DNA of 64,000 bases. Source: an uncultured Muribaculaceae bacterium (lineage in GTDB: Bacteria; Bacteroidota; Bacteroidia; Bacteroidales; Muribaculaceae). A model generated the notes under the pieces. It was not told where the DNA came from. It was given only the letters and a program-made list of their open reading frames with translations, and did not search any database. A program made the position numbers and the translations under genes. The stretch spans positions 12,477 through 76,476 of the forward strand of contig CAJTMM010000010.1 of NCBI GenBank assembly GCA_910577465.1, written 5' to 3'. Shown piece after piece: positions 26,112-34,556 of this stretch. Position 1 is the stretch's first letter. Every line of letters begins with the position of its first letter.

Positions 26112-27269
26112 TTACTCTTCAATGGTGCAGATTGAAACTCGGTTCCATGAATTTTCGGAGAACATGTCACCGATACCATTGCCTTCTGCCTGGATGCGGT
26201 CAGCTGCTATGCCAAAACGGTAGGTCAGTGCATCCTTTACTGCCTTGGCGCGTGCTGATGCGAGACGTTTGTTGACGTCCAGTGGTCCGTCGGGCGATGC
26301 ATATCCTTTTATGATGACTTTTGCCTTAGGATGATTCTTTAAGTAATCTGCCAATGTGCCGACAACGGGCATCTGCATGGATGTAATGCGATAGCTGTCG
26401 AACCGGAAAAATACGTGACGTACAGCTCCTGCATTGTCACTTATCTGCTTGACAACCTCCGGCTTGCGGTTTTTGCATGCTTCGAGTTCGGCAGCGAGAG
26501 CTGCGGCACGGGCTTCGTTGGCGGCAGTTGCGGCAAGACAAGCGTCGAGTTCGTTGCGGAGCGAATTGATTTTAGCATTGAGAGCGTCGATTTCGCCACG
26601 GTCGGTATCGGCGCATTTGAAAGTTGGGCCGAAATTATAGGTGAAACCGCCAAGGATATTGAATGTAGCCAAATGGCGGGTGTATCCGGCTGATGTCTGT
26701 TCGATGTCGAGCGACTGATATTTGCCGCCTGTCATGTTCCAGGATACCGATGGCTTAATGGATAGGGTTATGTGCTCGTTGATGTTGAAATTAAAGTTTA
26801 GCCCCATCTTTGTGGCAAAGAAGTTGTAGTCCTTGGGACCATCCTGATTGGGACCGGCGTTGGCATAGCTGTGACCCCATCCGGCACCTCCGGTGATCTC
26901 GATATCGAATTTCCGTCCTTCGCATACGAATCCGCCGAACAGATTGTGCAGATTTATGGCTCCGTATACGCCTACGTAAGAATTGTCAAACATGGTGCTG
27001 GTGCGGTAACCGTACCATTTTGATGTGTTGACGCTCCAAGCGGCTTCAGCACCGAGAGCAAATGCGGGTGACAATTTTTTCTGAAGGTGCAATCCTACGG
27101 CACCGCGCATTTCGCGTAGGAACGATTTATGTTTCTGGAGAGTGGTTGTACCGCCGGCGTCAATACCTAACGACCAGTTGGCGTCGAATGAAGGGGTTTC
27201 AATGGCTTGCTGTGCATTTGCCGCCATAATCCCGAAAGACGCAAGCGCTATCAAAATCACTTTTTTCAT
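26112..27269 (-). CDS. OmpA-family outer-membrane protein
   Basis: 385 aa: signal peptide (MKKVILIALASFGIMAANAQ), an N-terminal barrel of about 220 residues, a short alanine-rich coiled coil near 225-265 (NAKINSLRNELDAC, AARAAALAAELEAC), and a C-terminal OmpA peptidoglycan-binding domain (VFFRFDSYRI, VIIKGYASPDG, NKRLASARAKAVKDAL). It tethers outer membrane to peptidoglycan. Lacks the usual terminal aromatic because the periplasmic domain is last. It is likely abundantly expressed: it has its own promoter box and a strong terminator. Confidence 0.93.
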   Translation of the reverse strand: MKKVILIALASFGIMAANAQQAIETPSFDANWSLGIDAGGTTTLQKHKSFLREMRGAVGLHLQKKLSPAFALGAEAAWSVNTSKWYGYRTSTMFDNSYVGVYGAINLHNLFGGFVCEGRKFDIEITGGAGWGHSYANAGPNQDGPKDYNFFATKMGLNFNFNINEHITLSIKPSVSWNMTGGKYQSLDIEQTSAGYTRHLATFNILGGFTYNFGPTFKCADTDRGEIDALNAKINSLRNELDACLAATAANEARAAALAAELEACKNRKPEVVKQISDNAGAVRHVFFRFDSYRITSMQMPVVGTLADYLKNHPKAKVIIKGYASPDGPLDVNKRLASARAKAVKDALTYRFGIAADRIQAEGNGIGDMFSENSWNRVSICTIEE

Positions 27270-27306
27270 TTTGGCTATCTGTTTGAAGATTTTAAAATAT
27301 GTAGCG

Positions 27307-27314
27307 CAAAGTTA
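27307..27314 (-). promoter_or_regulatory. Promoter of the OmpA-like gene
   Basis: Minus-strand TAACTTTG 37 bases upstream of the ATG, with TTTA (one mismatch to TTTG) 20 bases further upstream at 27335-27338. Confidence 0.5.
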
Positions 27315-27363
27315 ATAAAATATACTCTAACCTCTAAATTTAGGTAAGAATATTTAAATGAAA

Positions 27364-27391
27364 AAAGCACTCCTTTTACAAGAAGTGCTTT
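27364..27391 (-). terminator. Terminator of tRNA-His
   Basis: Minus-strand AAAGCACTTC / GGAGTGCTTT hairpin followed by TTTTT, starting 3 bases after the tRNA 3' end. Confidence 0.85.
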
Positions 27392-27393
27392 AG

Positions 27394-27468
<75 letters not shown>

Positions 27469-27509
27469 ATCTATGTCTGTCAAGTCCGGTGTTCCCGTTT
27501 TTGACGCTG

Positions 27510-27540
27510 CAAAGTTACATAAAATTTTTATTCCGGCAAT
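27510..27540 (-). promoter_or_regulatory. Promoter of tRNA-His
   Basis: Minus-strand ATTG (27537-27540; one mismatch to TTTG), 19-base spacer, TAACTTTG (27510-27517), about 40 bases before the tRNA. Confidence 0.55.
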
Positions 27541-27593
27541 AGTTTATGCCAATTTTTTTTGCGGAGCCAGTATTCGATAATGAATTTTATCGG

Positions 27594-27773
27594 TTAACGG
27601 AACTGGTTTATAGCGGGGATGTAGGTGAAGCCGGCGGATTGGAGCCGGGATTCGAGTTGTGTTCGGTCGATGTTTAGGTCTTCGCATAATGCTTGGAGCG
27701 ATGGATAAATATCGCGCAGCCGGGTGTTGATTACGCTCATGAGCATTATGGGGTCTTGCGGTAGTTGGTCCAT
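27594..27773 (-). CDS. DUF4250 domain protein (59 aa)
   Basis: ATG at 27773, TAA at 27594-27596. The product starts MDQLPQDPIMLMSVIN, continues TRLRDIYPSLQALCEDLNID and ends YIPAINQFR, matching the DUF4250 pattern (LPQDPIMLxSVIN...LRD...L). Small, soluble, helical with a helix-turn-helix-like middle; its function is not known. It starts 13 bases after uvrA stops and has no promoter box of its own, so it is the last gene of the lytic-transglycosylase/uvrA operon. Short enough to be missed by length filters. Confidence 0.85.
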   Translation of the reverse strand: MDQLPQDPIMLMSVINTRLRDIYPSLQALCEDLNIDRTQLESRLQSAGFTYIPAINQFR

Positions 27774-27786
27774 GTGTGAGGGATTA

Positions 27787-30651
27787 TTATTTATCTGCGG
27801 ATGATTTTAATTCGTCGAGTAGGTAGGCTGATGTGGGTGATTGTCCGGCGGCAATCTCTTCGGGAGTGCCTGTGGCAATGATGCGGCCGCCGTTCTTACC
27901 CCCGCCAGGTCCCATGTCTATGACATGGTCGGCTGATTTTATGACATCGAGGTTGTGTTCGATGACAAGTACAGTGTTGCCTTTCTCGACCAGTCGATTG
28001 AATACGCTGAGTAGTACGTTGATATCCTCGAAGTGCAGTCCGGTGGTGGGTTCGTCAAGTATGAACAGCGTTTTGCCAGTGTCGCGCTTGGCAAGTTCTG
28101 TAGCGAGTTTCACACGTTGGTTCTCGCCACCGGATAGTGTGCTGGAGGGTTGACCTAATTTAATATAGCCTAATCCGATTTCCTGCAATACCTTGATTTT
28201 TTTCAGGATTGCCGGTACGGAAGCGAAAAATTCCACAGCCTGATTGATGGTCATGTCCAGAACATCGGCTATGGATTTGCCTTTGAAACGGACTTCAAGT
28301 GTCTCACGGTTGTAGCGTTTTCCTCCACACACTTCACATGGCACGAGTACATCGGGGAGGAAGTTCATTTCAATGGTGCGGTAGCCGTTGCCTGAACAAG
28401 CCTCGCATCTGCCACCGCTTACGTTGAAAGAGAATCGTCCCGGTTTATAGCCGCGAATCTTAGCTTCGGGGAGATTGACAAAGAGATTGCGTATGTCAGA
28501 GAATACACCGGTGTATGTGGCGGGGTTGGAGCGGGGAGAGCGTCCGAGAGGAGTCTGGTCGACGGTGACTATTTTGTCGATGTTTTCAATGCCCTCGATT
28601 TCCTTATACGGGAGAGGTTGCTGTTGTGAACGGTAGAAATGGGCGCTTAATATGGGTTGCAGTGTGGCATTGACAAGGCTCGATTTGCCACTACCGGATA
28701 CTCCGGCTACCACTGTGAGGGTGCCGAGCGGAAGTATAAGTGTAACGTCCTGAAGATTATTGCCTGTGGCGCCAATCAGTTTCAGGGTCTTACCGTTGCC
28801 TTTGCGTCGCACCTCGGGTATGGCTATGGATTGGGCACCCTTGAGGTAACGGGCTGTAAGGGTTTCGGTCTCAAGCATTTCACCCGGTGTGCCTTGGAAT
28901 ACAACTTCTCCGCCTTTGCGACCGGCTTTGGGACCTATGTCAACGATATAGTCAGCCTGAAGCATCATATCCTTGTCGTGTTCCACAACGATGATGGAGT
29001 TGGATGCGTCGCGAAGTTTCTTCAACGAAGATATCAAGCGATGATTGTCGCGCTGGTGGAGTCCGATGCTGGGTTCGTCGAGAATGTAAAGTACATTGAC
29101 CAATTCGGAGCCGATCTGTGTGGCAAGACGTATGCGCTGGCTTTCACCTCCGGAGAGTGTTGCCGACCGACGGTCGAGCGACAAGTAGTCAAGTCCCACA
29201 TCGACTAGGAATCCCAAGCGTGTGCGAATCTCCTTGATTATCTCATGGGCTATGAGGGCTTGCGTGGGAGATAAACGCTGTTCGATGTCGCATGCCCATC
29301 GGTATAGGTCGGAGATGTCGAGACGAGCGAGTTGTGATATGTTTTTTCCGTCGATGAAGAAGTGCAGTGCCTCGCGGTTGAGACGTTGTCCGTGGCATTC
29401 CGGACATTCAACCCTCGAGAAGAACTTGCCGCTCCATTTCTGGGCGGCGGCTCCCGCATCCTCATCCTGCTGCATTTCGATGTATTTGACAAGCCCGTCG
29501 TAAGTGAGGAAATAGTTGGAGGTGGAGAGGGTAGAATTGTTGATGGTGAGCCGTTCGTCGGTACCATTGAGTATCTCGTCCATGGCTTCCTCACTCAAAT
29601 CCTTTATCGGAGTTTTTAGAGTGTGTCCATATTTCTGGCATATGGCTTCGATTTGCCAGAATATCATGGAATTGCGGTATTTGCCTAATGGTAGTATGCC
29701 ACCGTTGTGTATCGACAGGGTGTCGTCGGGTATAATCTTGTTACGGTCAACGATATTGACAAATCCGAGACCTTTGCAAGTGGGACATGCACCTTGCGGT
29801 GAGTTGAACGAGAAGTTGTGCGGAGCCGGTTCGCGGTAGGACAGTCCTGTTGCCGGATCCATGAGTTGCTGGCTGTAATGGGCAATGGCATTGTCGTCGA
29901 CATCATAAATCATCAGTTGTTTGTCGCCTTGGCGTAATGCTTCGCTTACGGTTTCGCGCAAGCGAGTAAGGTCTTTCTCGCTTACTTTAAGTCGGTCCAC
30001 CACTACTTCCACGGAGTGGTTCTTGTAACGGTCGAGCTTCATGCCCATTGTTATCTCACGAATATCTCCGTCGACACGTACTGTAAGATAACCTTTCTTA
30101 CGGATTGATTCAAACAGTTCTTTATAGTGACCTTTACGGTTCTTAACGAGCGGGGCAAGGATGTAGATTTTCTTTCCGGTGTAGCGTTCGAGAATAAGCG
30201 ATACGATTTTCTCCTCGGTGTATTTAATCATTGGCTCCCCGGAGAGATAGCTTACGGCTGTGCCGATGCGGGCGTAAAGCAGACGCAGGAAGTCGTAAAT
30301 CTCGGTGGTGGTGCCTATAGTGCTTCGCGGATTGCGGTTAACGGTTTTCTGCTCGATGGCTATAACGGGACTGAGACCGGTAATCTTATCCACGTCGGGT
30401 CGCTCGAGATTGCCGAGCATGTTGCGTGCGTAGGCTGAGAATGTCTCTATGTACCGTCGCTGTCCTTCGGCAAATATAGTATCGAAGGCAAGACTTGATT
30501 TTCCGCTTCCGCTCAGTCCGGTAACTACCGTAAGTTTGCCATGCGGAATGGTTACGTCGATATTTTTCAGATTATGTACGCGTGCTCCGAATACGTCAAG
30601 CGATTCGAGTTGCGGTTCTATGTCATGTTCTTTGTCCGTAGTCTGTTTCAT
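27787..30651 (-). CDS. uvrA: Excinuclease ABC subunit A
   Basis: DNA-damage recognition ATPase of nucleotide excision repair, 954 aa. Two ABC modules: Walker A GLSGSGKSSLAF (near 47) and GVSGSGKSSLVN (near 650), signatures LSGGESQRIRLA and LSGGENQRVKLATE. Zinc modules: CPTCKG, CPECHGQRLN, and the C-terminal CEACSGNGYR...CEVCGGKRYN, the one needed for DNA binding. The first Cys pair of the N-terminal zinc finger is missing (segment reads QQLMDPATGLSY). It is downstream of a lytic transglycosylase gene with a one-base stop/start overlap. Confidence 0.98.
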   Translation of the reverse strand: MKQTTDKEHDIEPQLESLDVFGARVHNLKNIDVTIPHGKLTVVTGLSGSGKSSLAFDTIFAEGQRRYIETFSAYARNMLGNLERPDVDKITGLSPVIAIEQKTVNRNPRSTIGTTTEIYDFLRLLYARIGTAVSYLSGEPMIKYTEEKIVSLILERYTGKKIYILAPLVKNRKGHYKELFESIRKKGYLTVRVDGDIREITMGMKLDRYKNHSVEVVVDRLKVSEKDLTRLRETVSEALRQGDKQLMIYDVDDNAIAHYSQQLMDPATGLSYREPAPHNFSFNSPQGACPTCKGLGFVNIVDRNKIIPDDTLSIHNGGILPLGKYRNSMIFWQIEAICQKYGHTLKTPIKDLSEEAMDEILNGTDERLTINNSTLSTSNYFLTYDGLVKYIEMQQDEDAGAAAQKWSGKFFSRVECPECHGQRLNREALHFFIDGKNISQLARLDISDLYRWACDIEQRLSPTQALIAHEIIKEIRTRLGFLVDVGLDYLSLDRRSATLSGGESQRIRLATQIGSELVNVLYILDEPSIGLHQRDNHRLISSLKKLRDASNSIIVVEHDKDMMLQADYIVDIGPKAGRKGGEVVFQGTPGEMLETETLTARYLKGAQSIAIPEVRRKGNGKTLKLIGATGNNLQDVTLILPLGTLTVVAGVSGSGKSSLVNATLQPILSAHFYRSQQQPLPYKEIEGIENIDKIVTVDQTPLGRSPRSNPATYTGVFSDIRNLFVNLPEAKIRGYKPGRFSFNVSGGRCEACSGNGYRTIEMNFLPDVLVPCEVCGGKRYNRETLEVRFKGKSIADVLDMTINQAVEFFASVPAILKKIKVLQEIGLGYIKLGQPSSTLSGGENQRVKLATELAKRDTGKTLFILDEPTTGLHFEDINVLLSVFNRLVEKGNTVLVIEHNLDVIKSADHVIDMGPGGGKNGGRIIATGTPEEIAAGQSPTSAYLLDELKSSADK

Positions 30652-31598
30652 TACCTAATCCAATCGTGGCTATAAGTGTGATGATGTTGGGTGGAACGGT
30701 GCATGGATTTTTCGGTGGGGATGAGTACCTGATAGGTTTTTCCGGATTTGTTGGGGAGAGATTTGGCACGTATCCACGGATTGTTGTCGCGCAGAATCAT
30801 GTATGTAGTTCCGTGCTCCTGAGCCCATGCGGGCCAATCTTCAACCGGTTCGGATACTTCAACCGTCGTGTATTCAAGCGGTTGGTAGAGTTGGTCGGCG
30901 GTGATATGGAATCCATAGCGTGAAGGGTGTTCCATAATCATTTTCATGGCTAGTAACCGGAACATGTATCGTGATGTCTCGTCGGCGAGATACAGGTCGT
31001 AGGCAGAGTCAGCTTGCTGTGATGCCAGTTCGGAGGATATTCGTCCCATGCCACCGTTGTAGGATGCGGCGGCTGATTCCCAATTGCCATATTTGTCATA
31101 GGCATTCCTAAGGTATCGGCATGCGGCTTCCGTGGATTTTACCGGGTGGTAGCGTTCATCGACGTATTCGTTGACCTCCAGACCGTATTCACGGGCGGTG
31201 GTAGGCATAAACTGCCAAAATCCTGCTGCTTTCGCAGATGATAGCGCGCGCGGGTTAAGGCTACTTTCGATACATGCGAGGTAAATCAGATCGGTTGGGA
31301 TATGGTTTGCTTTTAGTATTGGTACCATTACGGGGAAGTAACGGTTGGCACGTTTAATGGTGAGCAAGGTGTTGCCATGGGTATATGCCATAGCGGTAAG
31401 TTCACGGTCCATGCGCTCAAACATGTCCACACGGTCAAGGTCAATCTCACGTCCTGCGAATTTGACTTTTTTAGGTGTTACCGGATTCTTGACCACAGCC
31501 GGTGCTACGACCGGTTCGTTGGCAGAGAGGTGAAATGGAATGGCGCATGCGATGCCTGATAATACCAAAATGAATGTGGCGAGGTTACGATGAGTCAT
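30651..31598 (-). CDS. Membrane-associated lytic transglycosylase, MltD-like
   Basis: 315 aa with a signal peptide (cleavage near LSAN, ~26) and an SLT domain (about 90-220): catalytic Glu in IYLACIESSLNP, then SSAKAAGFWQFMPTTAREYGL and AAASYNGGMGR. It cleaves peptidoglycan glycan strands to anhydro-muropeptides. C-terminal ~80 residues have a LysM-substituting segment (VEDWPAWAQEHGTTYMILRDNN) that resembles an incomplete LysM, ending in a His-rich tail (QHHHTYSHDW). Its stop and the uvrA start overlap (TAATG), so they are co-transcribed. Confidence 0.9.
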   Translation of the reverse strand: MTHRNLATFILVLSGIACAIPFHLSANEPVVAPAVVKNPVTPKKVKFAGREIDLDRVDMFERMDRELTAMAYTHGNTLLTIKRANRYFPVMVPILKANHIPTDLIYLACIESSLNPRALSSAKAAGFWQFMPTTAREYGLEVNEYVDERYHPVKSTEAACRYLRNAYDKYGNWESAAASYNGGMGRISSELASQQADSAYDLYLADETSRYMFRLLAMKMIMEHPSRYGFHITADQLYQPLEYTTVEVSEPVEDWPAWAQEHGTTYMILRDNNPWIRAKSLPNKSGKTYQVLIPTEKSMHRSTQHHHTYSHDWIR

Positions 31599-31651
31599 AA
31601 GTGTGTCAGTAAAGGAGGGTTATAAATAAATGTCAACGGGTCGATTAAGCA

Positions 31652-32962
31652 TTACCGGCTTGAACGCAGAATGTTTATGTCGCCACTGAGATTGTAGTTC
31701 TTACCGTCGGAACCTTTTGCCTTAATCACGTAATAGTAAACACCTGCCGGAACTAATTTTCCTCCGTGCTTACCGTCCCATCCTTTCGACGGGTCGTGAA
31801 ATTCAGCCATCTTCTGTCCCCAACGGTTGAATATATAACACTCGAAACTGATAATTGATTTATAGCTCACTTTCCATTCGTCGTTGACGCCTTCGCTTGC
31901 TCCCGGGGAAAATGCATTGGGGCACAGGAGACGTGATTCGCCAATGTATACTGTAAATGTTTCGCTGAAGTATTGGCAGTTGCCATCGGCGTTCGCCGCT
32001 ACGAAGCGGATATAGTTGGTGCCCATGTCACGGAATGTATGCGTGAACCCCAGGTCATTGGTGCGGAACGTTATATCTTCAAAATCGGCATCCGTGGCAA
32101 ATTGCCATTCGGTGAATATTGCGGCGTCAGACACGATGGCACTGAATGCTATTTCAGCCGGAGCCGACCCGCCAAGCGTTTCATCGGACTTGATTTCATT
32201 GTCGCCGGTGCGTTTGATTTGCTCAACGGAAACTTCGGCACTTACTGATTGAGTAGTGTAATACGATGATGATATTTCACGTTCCAATCCCCACTGACGC
32301 AGCATGCGGTCGCCTGAAATATGAAAATAGGTGTCGCATAAAGGAGCGGTGACATTTATAGTGCCGGAAATGTATTGCAGATGCTCATCAACGGTAGCGC
32401 TTTCGTAGCGCATAGCACCTTCTATGGGTTTCAGCGTAGTGTATGAGAGAGTTATGTCACGGTCTACGTCGTATGCCCGACCATTGATAGAGTAATATAA
32501 TATTCGTCCTGCCGAGCCTTCGATAGACAAGAATGCCCGGTCGCAATCCTGCTCAGGTTCAATAATCAGAGCATCGACATTATATGTGTGCTTACTGTAG
32601 TCGACAATCCAGAAATAGGTGGTCTTGCCGGTCTCGGTTATTGCATATCCTGTATCTCCATCAACGGCAGTGAGGGTTACGGAAGCCCCATTGCGGGAGA
32701 TATCGGACGCCGGTATTTCAACGGCGTATGCAGCTCCTGCATTTGAAAATTTTGCCCATGTGACAGGTGCTGATGCTGATGCTGCCGTGTATGTAACGTT
32801 TACACCATCAGTGCCGTCAAGTATATAGACGGCATCGAGCCCCGTGCTTGCAGTCGGCGTGTCGGTGATGACACTGCGGGTGGAGCCGCTGAATGTGACG
32901 GGGGCGGCGGATGTATATATTGCTGCCAGCAGTATGTTTGCTGTAATGATAAATCTGTTCAT
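31652..32962 (-). CDS. Secreted protein with type-B T9SS sorting (CHU_C) domain
   Basis: 436 aa. Signal peptide (cleavage near SAAP, ~19), a long beta-rich central part with no recognised enzyme motif, and a C-terminal ~95-residue gliding-motility-associated domain: LLCPNAFSPGASEGVNDEW, FECYIFNRWGQKMAEFHD, GWDGKHGGKLVPAGVYYYVI and the final NLSGDINILR. That domain directs export through the type IX system to the surface (type B signal). Function of the passenger is unknown. A TACTTTTG box at 32982 gives a short leader of roughly a dozen bases. The gene starts 53 bases upstream of the transglycosylase gene and may read into it. Confidence 0.88.
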   Translation of the reverse strand: MNRFIITANILLAAIYTSAAPVTFSGSTRSVITDTPTASTGLDAVYILDGTDGVNVTYTAASASAPVTWAKFSNAGAAYAVEIPASDISRNGASVTLTAVDGDTGYAITETGKTTYFWIVDYSKHTYNVDALIIEPEQDCDRAFLSIEGSAGRILYYSINGRAYDVDRDITLSYTTLKPIEGAMRYESATVDEHLQYISGTINVTAPLCDTYFHISGDRMLRQWGLEREISSSYYTTQSVSAEVSVEQIKRTGDNEIKSDETLGGSAPAEIAFSAIVSDAAIFTEWQFATDADFEDITFRTNDLGFTHTFRDMGTNYIRFVAANADGNCQYFSETFTVYIGESRLLCPNAFSPGASEGVNDEWKVSYKSIISFECYIFNRWGQKMAEFHDPSKGWDGKHGGKLVPAGVYYYVIKAKGSDGKNYNLSGDINILRSSR

Positions 32963-32981
32963 GTATTAATTTAATCCAGTG

Positions 32982-32989
32982 CAAAAGTA
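32982..32989 (-). promoter_or_regulatory. -7 box of the T9SS-substrate gene
   Basis: Minus-strand TACTTTTG 19 bases before the ATG at 32962; no matching -33 box. Confidence 0.4.
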
Positions 32990-33018
32990 CTAATAAATGA
33001 ACGGATTACCATGGATAT

Positions 33019-33729
33019 TTATTGCGATGTGGAGGTGTCGGGTCTGTTTCGGGCGAAAGCGTGTGTGAAGTACACTGTGAAAACAGGGAACAGTATAAGA
33101 CCTTCGGCAGAAAGTATCACTCCAATGACCTTTCCGGTAGGTGTGACGGGATTGATGCTGGAGCCGCAAGTGGTCATCTGCATTACGGAATACCATAGCG
33201 ACTGCCAGTAATCGGTGACTCCCGGATTGACATAGTGTTCCTCGACGAAAAACATCAGGGAGAGAAAGTAGAGAGTGGTGATGAGCATGATGATGTAAGC
33301 ACCGAACATGCTTGAAATCCAGTTTTTAGACATGATGCCCCACATCATGGCGAGTACGTAGGCGGCACGTATCATGGGTATGAACCTCAGCAGATAGTAT
33401 GCTTCGTCGGATACGTGCCATCCCATGTGATGTATAAGGGAGATGTATGGAACACACACTATTATGAATAGAATGTTTTTGCCTAAAAAACGTAGTTTGT
33501 GCGGTGATAAAATCCATTCAAACAGAATTTCGGCAAGGAAGAAGACGCATATCCATAATTGCACACGCAGATAACGCGGATTGGTCACGAACGATATGTT
33601 GAGCAGCGTATCGTAGGTGATATAGGCTATAAGCAGTACCGACAATGCCAATACTGCGATGTGCAGTACCGGCAACAAGTAACGCCGGAGTTTATCGACC
33701 GGTCTGTCTGTTGAAACGGGAGTGACCAT
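33019..33729 (-). CDS. Voltage-gated-type ion channel with non-canonical filter
   Basis: 236 aa, six membrane helices in a voltage-sensor-plus-pore pattern: S1 about 18-42, S2 55-75, S3 85-100, an S4-like stretch LLRFIPMIRAAYV (113-125) with two arginines, S5 142-165 and pore helix/S6 178-225. The pore loop reads MTTCGSSINP (185-194) instead of the K+-selective TVGYG, so the ion selectivity is uncertain. Bacteroidetes paralogues with a TTVGS-type loop are known to me. No regulatory RCK domain. The hairpin at the start codon suggests translational control. Confidence 0.8.
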   Translation of the reverse strand: MVTPVSTDRPVDKLRRYLLPVLHIAVLALSVLLIAYITYDTLLNISFVTNPRYLRVQLWICVFFLAEILFEWILSPHKLRFLGKNILFIIVCVPYISLIHHMGWHVSDEAYYLLRFIPMIRAAYVLAMMWGIMSKNWISSMFGAYIIMLITTLYFLSLMFFVEEHYVNPGVTDYWQSLWYSVMQMTTCGSSINPVTPTGKVIGVILSAEGLILFPVFTVYFTHAFARNRPDTSTSQ

Positions 33730-33766
33730 GACGGAACTTCATCTTTTTATAAATGAAACGCCGTCA
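33729..33766 (-). promoter_or_regulatory. Hairpin overlapping the channel start codon
   Basis: Nested inverted repeat: outer TGACGG / CCGTCA and inner TTTCAT / ATGAA arms on the minus strand. The 3' arm ends on the A of the channel ATG (33727-33729). No T-run follows, so it is not a good terminator. Confidence 0.5.
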
Positions 33767-33783
33767 CGGTATAAGATGTTTAA

Positions 33784-34542
33784 TCAGATAACCTCCATAT
33801 TTGCCTGCAAACGCTGCCGTACCACCTCGTACATAAGTATGCCGGCGGCTACCGATACATTGAGAGAACCGATATGCCCGAACATGGGTATGGATACAAA
33901 TGTGTCGCATTGCCGTAGTACCTCGGGTGATATGCCGGTGTCTTCGGCTCCGAGTACCAGTGCGGTGGGTACGGTGTAATCAGCGGTGGTGTAGTTTATG
34001 TCGGCTTTTTCAGATACCGCCACTACCTTGTAGCCGGAGGCTTTAAGTAGTTTCACAGCACCGAGTGCGGAATGTTCGCGGCACACAGGGATGTGGTGCA
34101 GTGCTCCTGCAGATGTTTTCACGGCGTCGGCACCAACGCTCACGCTGCCGTGACTTGGAATGACGATGGCGTCGACACCCGCGCATTCACATGTACGGGC
34201 TATGGCTCCGAAATTGCGCACATCGGTTATGCCGTCAAGCACTACAACGAACGGGAGCACCCCTGACTCATACAGCTCAGGAAGCAGGTGGTCGAGTCTG
34301 TGGTATGTGACTGCCGACAGCATTGCCACGACTCCTTGATGATTTTTGCGTGTGATGCGGTTGAGACGTTCAACGGGCACCCTTTGGGTCACTATACCGT
34401 TGGCGCGAATCATGTCGGACAATTCGGTGGCAAGTGCACCGGAGAGGTCTTTTTTTATAAAAATCTTGTCAATCTCTTTTCCGGCTTCTATGGCCTCCAT
34501 TACGGCGCGTATGCCAAATATATAATCAGTGGGGTTCATCAA
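33784..34542 (-). CDS. rlmB: 23S rRNA (guanosine-2251) 2'-O-methyltransferase
   Basis: 252 aa SPOUT enzyme: an N-terminal substrate-binding domain (YIFGIRAVMEAIEAGKEI) followed by the knotted SAM domain with DGITDVRNFGAIARTC, LGAEDTGIS and IPMFGHIGSLNVSVAAG. It methylates the ribose of G2251 in the peptidyl-transferase region (or a closely related TrmH-type target). Encoded last in the recN operon, 14 bases after recN stops. Two adjacent Met codons make the start uncertain by one residue. Confidence 0.92.
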   Translation of the reverse strand: MMNPTDYIFGIRAVMEAIEAGKEIDKIFIKKDLSGALATELSDMIRANGIVTQRVPVERLNRITRKNHQGVVAMLSAVTYHRLDHLLPELYESGVLPFVVVLDGITDVRNFGAIARTCECAGVDAIVIPSHGSVSVGADAVKTSAGALHHIPVCREHSALGAVKLLKASGYKVVAVSEKADINYTTADYTVPTALVLGAEDTGISPEVLRQCDTFVSIPMFGHIGSLNVSVAAGILMYEVVRQRLQANMEVI

Positions 34543-34556
34543 TGTATGGTGGTTTG

